Below are positions 6,366 to 8,435 of a DNA stretch of 8,435 nucleotides, piece by piece; positions within the stretch are counted from its first letter, which is position 1; the number at the start of each line of letters is the position of its first letter. The translations under genes were made by a program, and so were the position numbers. The DNA lies in assembly GCA_902782905.1 (NCBI GenBank), contig CACZPB010000205.1, positions 1 to 8,435 of the forward strand. Direction: 5' to 3'. Under the pieces are notes generated by a model. The model was given only the letters and a program-made list of their open reading frames with translations, did no database searches and had not been told where the DNA came from. Origin of the DNA: an uncultured bacterium. GTDB taxonomy: Bacteria > Cyanobacteriota > Vampirovibrionia > Gastranaerophilales > Gastranaerophilaceae.

Positions 6366-6641
6366 ATGCAAGATATTTGTATGCAAGAGATAAAAAAGAA
6401 AATTGTTATGCAAGCCATTGCAAAAACTGTAAAACGCCTCCGAGGAACAAAAAGCCAATTTATGTTGGGCACGGAATATGATATTCCGTCTTCTGTTATT
6501 AGTGACATTGAGCGCGCTGTGAAAGACCCGCAGTTGACAACTCTTTTCAAATTGTCAAATGCTTTTGGAATGTCTATATCAAACTTTATGAAAGAGTTAG
6601 AAAAAGATTTACCAAAAAAATTTTCTGTTGGTGACGATTAG
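6366..6641 (+). CDS. Small XRE-family helix-turn-helix transcription regulator
   Basis: A 91-residue protein made almost wholly of one Cro/C1-type DNA-binding domain (about residues 16-78): VKRLRGTKSQFMLGTEYDI, then the recognition helix PSSVISDIERAVKDP, then TLFKLSNAFGMSISNFMKEL, the usual fourth and fifth helices. There is no sensor or enzymatic domain, so it probably acts as a stand-alone repressor or activator. It is divergent from the polysaccharide genes and sits beside a 34-bp palindrome, its most plausible binding site. The start is uncertain: in-frame ATG codons at 6366, 6381 and 6408 all lie in the same ATGCAAG context and none has a good ribosome site; AGGA (6347-6350) is 15 bases before the first. 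Starting at 6408 still leaves a full HTH. Fifteen bases separate its stop from the convergent anti-sigma gene. Confidence 0.85.
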   Translation: MQDICMQEIKKKIVMQAIAKTVKRLRGTKSQFMLGTEYDIPSSVISDIERAVKDPQLTTLFKLSNAFGMSISNFMKELEKDLPKKFSVGDD

Positions 6642-6656
6642 GAAAAAACGCCGAAA

Positions 6657-7205
6657 TTAACCCAGAGATAAAACGTAGACAACAATTGCCGTAATCAGGA
6701 TGACACACATTACAAACGCAAATGCGACTTTTATCACCGGATTGAAAATCTGTGCATCTTGCTCCAACAAGTCCAGCTTTTTAAGCACACTTTTGGAAAA
6801 ATCAGACTTGCTCTCTGACTTTGTTTTTTTGAAAGACTCGCTCATAAGTCGTCTGATATTGTAAGCATCCTCAAGTTCTTTTCTTGCTTTTTTATTATTA
6901 ATAGTAAACTTTTTCATTTTTATACTCTCCTCTTGCGGAAGTTCATTGTCTACATAAGCGGAAAGATTGTTTTTGAAAACCCTATATTGTCTGCTTGGTG
7001 ACACTTTTGTGCTATAAGTTTCCTCTCCGCTATCTTCCAAGCTATCATTGATTTCTTTGCGGATAGAATTCAGTATATTAAACTTTGCCCTGCAAGTCGG
7101 GCATTTTAGCATATGTTCTTCTACTTTTTTCTGTAAAATAGGTGTCAAATCGCCTTCTACATAGAAAGGAATCAAAACATCCATTTGTGAACACGAGATT
7201 TCCAT
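6657..7205 (-). CDS. Membrane-anchored zinc-finger anti-sigma factor
   Basis: The 182-residue protein most likely binds and silences the ECF sigma factor encoded immediately upstream. Residues 1-50 resemble the ZAS (zinc-associated anti-sigma) domain: C5, then VEGDLTPILQKKVEEH with H31-x3-C35-x2-C38; here the first ligand is a cysteine where many relatives have histidine. Residues about 80-121 repeat the pattern (LSAYVDNELPQEE ... KKARKELEDAYNIRRLM) but lack the H-x3-C-x2-C ligands. A basic and serine-rich linker follows, then one hydrophobic segment (about 157-180, VAFAFVMCVILITAIVVYVL) two residues from the C-terminus, so the sensor is cytoplasmic with almost nothing outside the membrane. 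The ATG is two bases past the sigma stop (TAATTATG), with AAGGAG inside the last sigma codons, so the two are translationally coupled. Release by a site-1/site-2 protease cascade is possible but the periplasmic part seems too short for it. Confidence 0.85.
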   Translation of the reverse strand: MEISCSQMDVLIPFYVEGDLTPILQKKVEEHMLKCPTCRAKFNILNSIRKEINDSLEDSGEETYSTKVSPSRQYRVFKNNLSAYVDNELPQEESIKMKKFTINNKKARKELEDAYNIRRLMSESFKKTKSESKSDFSKSVLKKLDLLEQDAQIFNPVIKVAFAFVMCVILITAIVVYVLSLG

Positions 7206-7207
7206 AA

Positions 7208-7777
7208 TTATATAAACTCCTTTAACTGTTTCTGTAGTTTGACTCTGGCGCGTGATATGCGTGATTTTACCGTACCAATAGTGGTTTTTGTAATTTCAGC
7301 AATATCTTCGTAACTTAGTCCTTCATACTCTCTTAAAATAATTACCACTCTCAATGCGACAGGCAAATCCAAAAGGGCAGACTTTATAAGTTTGTCGATT
7401 TCAGTAAAAAAACATCGGTCAAAAGGTTCGCATTCCAATTTGTCTTTTATTTCCAAAATCCTGTCATTATCAAAATCTACTTTCTCGTCATTGGAATGTT
7501 TTTTCAGGTAATCATAAAATGTATTTGTAACAATGTGGTTGAGCCAAGATTTGAAACACTTTGTATCCTTTAAACTATTTATGCATCCGGCTGTTTTTAA
7601 AAGCGCTTCTTGGGTCAAATCTGCTACATCCTGTCGCTTTTCTGTCATATAGCTAAACATAGTAAATACATTTTTTTGCACGCGCCTGATTAACTCCTCA
7701 AGAGCTTTTACGTCTCCTTGTTGAGCCAATTTTATTATTGTATTTATGTTTTCTTTTTTATAAATAAGAGTCGCCAT
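7208..7777 (-). CDS. ECF-type RNA polymerase sigma factor
   Basis: A 189-residue group-4 sigma factor with only regions 2 and 4. Region 2 (about 14-93) contains DLTQEALLK, a core-binding region 2.2 motif, and FKSWLNHIVTNTFYDYLKK, the region 2.3/2.4 stretch that melts and reads the -10 element. A short acidic linker leads to region 4 (about 124-185): LPVALRVVIILREYEGLSYEDIAEI and then GTVKSRISRARVKL, the -35-binding helix-turn-helix. It would direct core RNA polymerase to a small stress or envelope regulon when its anti-sigma partner, encoded two bases downstream, lets go. I choose ATG 7777 over ATG 7798 because AAGGA (7783-7787) lies 5 bases before it, while the earlier ATG has no ribosome site and region 2 does not need the extra seven residues. 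Confidence 0.93.
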   Translation of the reverse strand: MATLIYKKENINTIIKLAQQGDVKALEELIRRVQKNVFTMFSYMTEKRQDVADLTQEALLKTAGCINSLKDTKCFKSWLNHIVTNTFYDYLKKHSNDEKVDFDNDRILEIKDKLECEPFDRCFFTEIDKLIKSALLDLPVALRVVIILREYEGLSYEDIAEITKTTIGTVKSRISRARVKLQKQLKEFI

Positions 7778-7782
7778 GACAG

Positions 7783-7787
7783 TCCTT
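7783..7787 (-). promoter_or_regulatory. Ribosome binding site deciding the sigma-factor start
   Basis: Minus-strand AAGGA with a 5-base spacer to ATG 7777. The in-frame ATG at 7798 lacks any comparable site, so this motif sets the start. Confidence 0.7.
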
Positions 7788-7897
7788 TCAACTGCCATGA
7801 TATTGAGGTTTATAAAATTTTTAATTCTCTAAAAGTGGGATAGAAAAGTATATGTCGGAAGTTTTAATTCAATTTAATGGAAATAGTTAATAATTAG

Positions 7898-8095
7898 CTG
7901 GATTGCCACGGGCTACCGCCCTCTTAATGACGCTAAGCTAGTAGTTACTACGCCAAGCTCAATACATTTACCCCGCCCTCGCAATGGCGCTAAGCTAGTA
8001 GTCACTACGCCAAACCCAATATATTTACCCCCGCCCTCGCAATGACGCAAAGCTAGTAGTCACTACGCCAAGCCCAATATATTTACCCCCCCCCC
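7898..8095. repeat. Three tandem 57-58 bp repeats of a dispersed-repeat-like unit
   Basis: Units start with CCGCCCTC at 7916, 7973 and 8031 (lengths 57, 58 and about 58). Units 2 and 3 differ at 3 positions by my alignment; unit 1 is more diverged. Each contains GCTAGTAGT-(T/C)-ACTACGCC, with a GTAGT-N-ACTAC dyad. On the opposite strand the units include CGTCATTGCGAGGGCGG, and the left edge (7898-7913) holds CTGGATTGCCACG. These resemble the widespread GTCATTGCGAGG ... CGTGGCAATCCAG short dispersed repeats of bacterial genomes. No open frame of any length uses them. They lie between the divergent sigma and right-end genes and are richer in G and C than their surroundings. Confidence 0.85.
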
Positions 8096-8131
8096 AAAAA
8101 AAGAAAACAGGTCGGTTAAAGCCTTCCTGTT
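8096..8131 (-). terminator. Hairpin reading as a minus-strand terminator
   Basis: AACAGG (8106-8111) pairs with CCTGTT (8126-8131); inside, GGT (8114-8116) can pair with GCC (8121-8123) around TAAA. On the minus strand the stem is followed by TTTTCTTTTTTT, as in a Rho-independent terminator; in the + direction the T tract is poor. No minus-strand gene is visible to its right, so what it terminates is unclear: an unrecognised small RNA, or transcription leaking from further right. Confidence 0.45.
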
Positions 8132-8158
8132 AAGATTTTACACTAGCCGAAATATAAA
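8130..8158 (+). promoter_or_regulatory. Possible promoter upstream of the right-end gene
   Basis: TTAAGA (8130-8135) and TATAAA (8153-8158) are separated by 17 bases. If used, transcription would begin within the 22-bp palindrome at 8163-8184 and leave a leader of about 210 bases before ATG 8378. AT-rich sequence makes chance matches common. Confidence 0.25.
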
Positions 8159-8162
8159 TAGC

Positions 8163-8184
8163 AATTTTATTGTACAATAAAATT
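8163..8184. promoter_or_regulatory. Perfect 22-bp palindrome
   Basis: The arm AATTTTATTGT is followed directly by its exact reverse complement, centred on TTGTACAA. It lies in the intergenic region about 190 bases before the final gene and just after a possible promoter, as expected of an operator for a dimeric repressor. The bound protein is unknown. Confidence 0.5.
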
Positions 8185-8280
8185 TATAAAATTACAAATA
8201 ATATAACTCATATTTTTTAAAAATTTAAAAATATAAAATGTCAAAAAGTGCCTATTTTATTGAAAAAACGTCCCCATGCT

Positions 8281-8331
8281 ACAAAATGTTAACTTATGTA
8301 ACAAATATATACATATTATATAACATTTTGT
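8281..8331 (+). promoter_or_regulatory. Nested inverted repeats ahead of the right-end gene
   Basis: ACAAAATGTTA (8281-8291) and TAACATTTTGT (8321-8331) are perfect 11-bp inverted repeats. Between them TATGTA (8295-8300) and TACATA (8310-8315) form an inner 6-bp dyad with 9 bases between. A further dyad, TTACAT (8341-8346) and ATGTAA (8361-8366), lies immediately before the ribosome site. This could be a multi-site operator or a long leader hairpin; the family of the factor cannot be named from the sequence. Confidence 0.5.
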
Positions 8332-8377
8332 CAATTTTCTTTACATTTATGTTTTTATATATGTAAGAGAGGAAAAA

Positions 8378-8435
8378 ATGAGTTACGCATTAAATTCTTT
8401 TGTAAATCGACAAGAAGCTGACGCTCTGAAAGAAA
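8378..8435 (+). CDS. Start of an unidentified gene, cut by the window end
   Basis: Nineteen complete codons are visible, beginning MSYALNSFVNRQEADALKE, with no stop before the edge. AGAGGA (8368-8373) lies 4 bases ahead of the ATG, a good ribosome site for this genome. I do not recognise the protein: the visible part is hydrophilic and helix-forming with no signal peptide. The long structured upstream region suggests regulated expression. Confidence 0.6.
   Translation, partial: MSYALNSFVNRQEADALKE

Noticed and set aside
7916..8088. The tandem units as a CRISPR array
   Set aside because: Units are directly adjacent with no unique spacers between identical repeats, and no cas gene is present.
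8238..8366. A 42-codon open frame (MSKSAYFIEKTSP...) before the last gene
   Set aside because: No ribosome site, very AT-rich, and it runs through the inverted-repeat cluster, so chance is the simplest explanation.

Overview
The window comes from an AT-rich bacterial chromosome that uses ordinary Shine-Dalgarno starts, the standard code and sigma70-type signals. Small regulator genes, a membrane-anchored anti-sigma factor and a polysaccharide-type locus would fit an uncultured gut lineage such as Gastranaerophilales (Melainabacteria) or a Firmicutes-like group. That placement is an inference; no rRNA or other decisive marker is present.

Layout. Bases 1-234 are the 3' end of an S1-domain gene, probably rpsA, closed by a strong intrinsic terminator (259-291). 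A complete clpB disaggregase gene follows on the + strand (435-3026). It ends at a hairpin terminator (3041-3077) that works in both directions and also serves a convergent minus-strand locus. That locus (3060-6188) is visibly more AT-rich and holds two genes of surface-polysaccharide type: a large HAD-superfamily protein (COG5610-like) and a GT8 glycosyltransferase that starts through a 4-base ATGA overlap. The HAD gene is split by a +1 frameshift in a run of eight A residues (5399-5406). Removing one A restores a continuous 684-residue protein, so this is a broken gene, a phase-variable gene, a slippage-expressed gene or a sequencing error.

Next comes a small XRE-type regulator (+ strand, 6366-6641) preceded by a perfect 34-bp palindrome. 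Convergent to it is a two-gene operon on the minus strand: an ECF-type sigma factor (7208-7777) followed, two bases later, by its probable membrane-bound zinc-finger anti-sigma factor (6657-7205). The anti-sigma protein carries a second, ligand-less copy of its zinc-finger-like module.

The roughly 600-base gap between the sigma gene and the last gene (starting 8378, running off the edge) is crowded. It holds three tandem 57-58 bp copies of a dispersed-repeat-like unit, a C10-A7 tract, a hairpin that reads as a minus-strand terminator, a perfect 22-bp palindrome, and a nested inverted-repeat cluster of ATGTTA/ATGTAA half sites just before the final start codon.

No CRISPR array, tRNA, rRNA, transposase or known defence system is visible. 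The most notable signals are the homopolymer-split polysaccharide gene, the palindrome next to the XRE gene, and the structured intergenic region at the right end.
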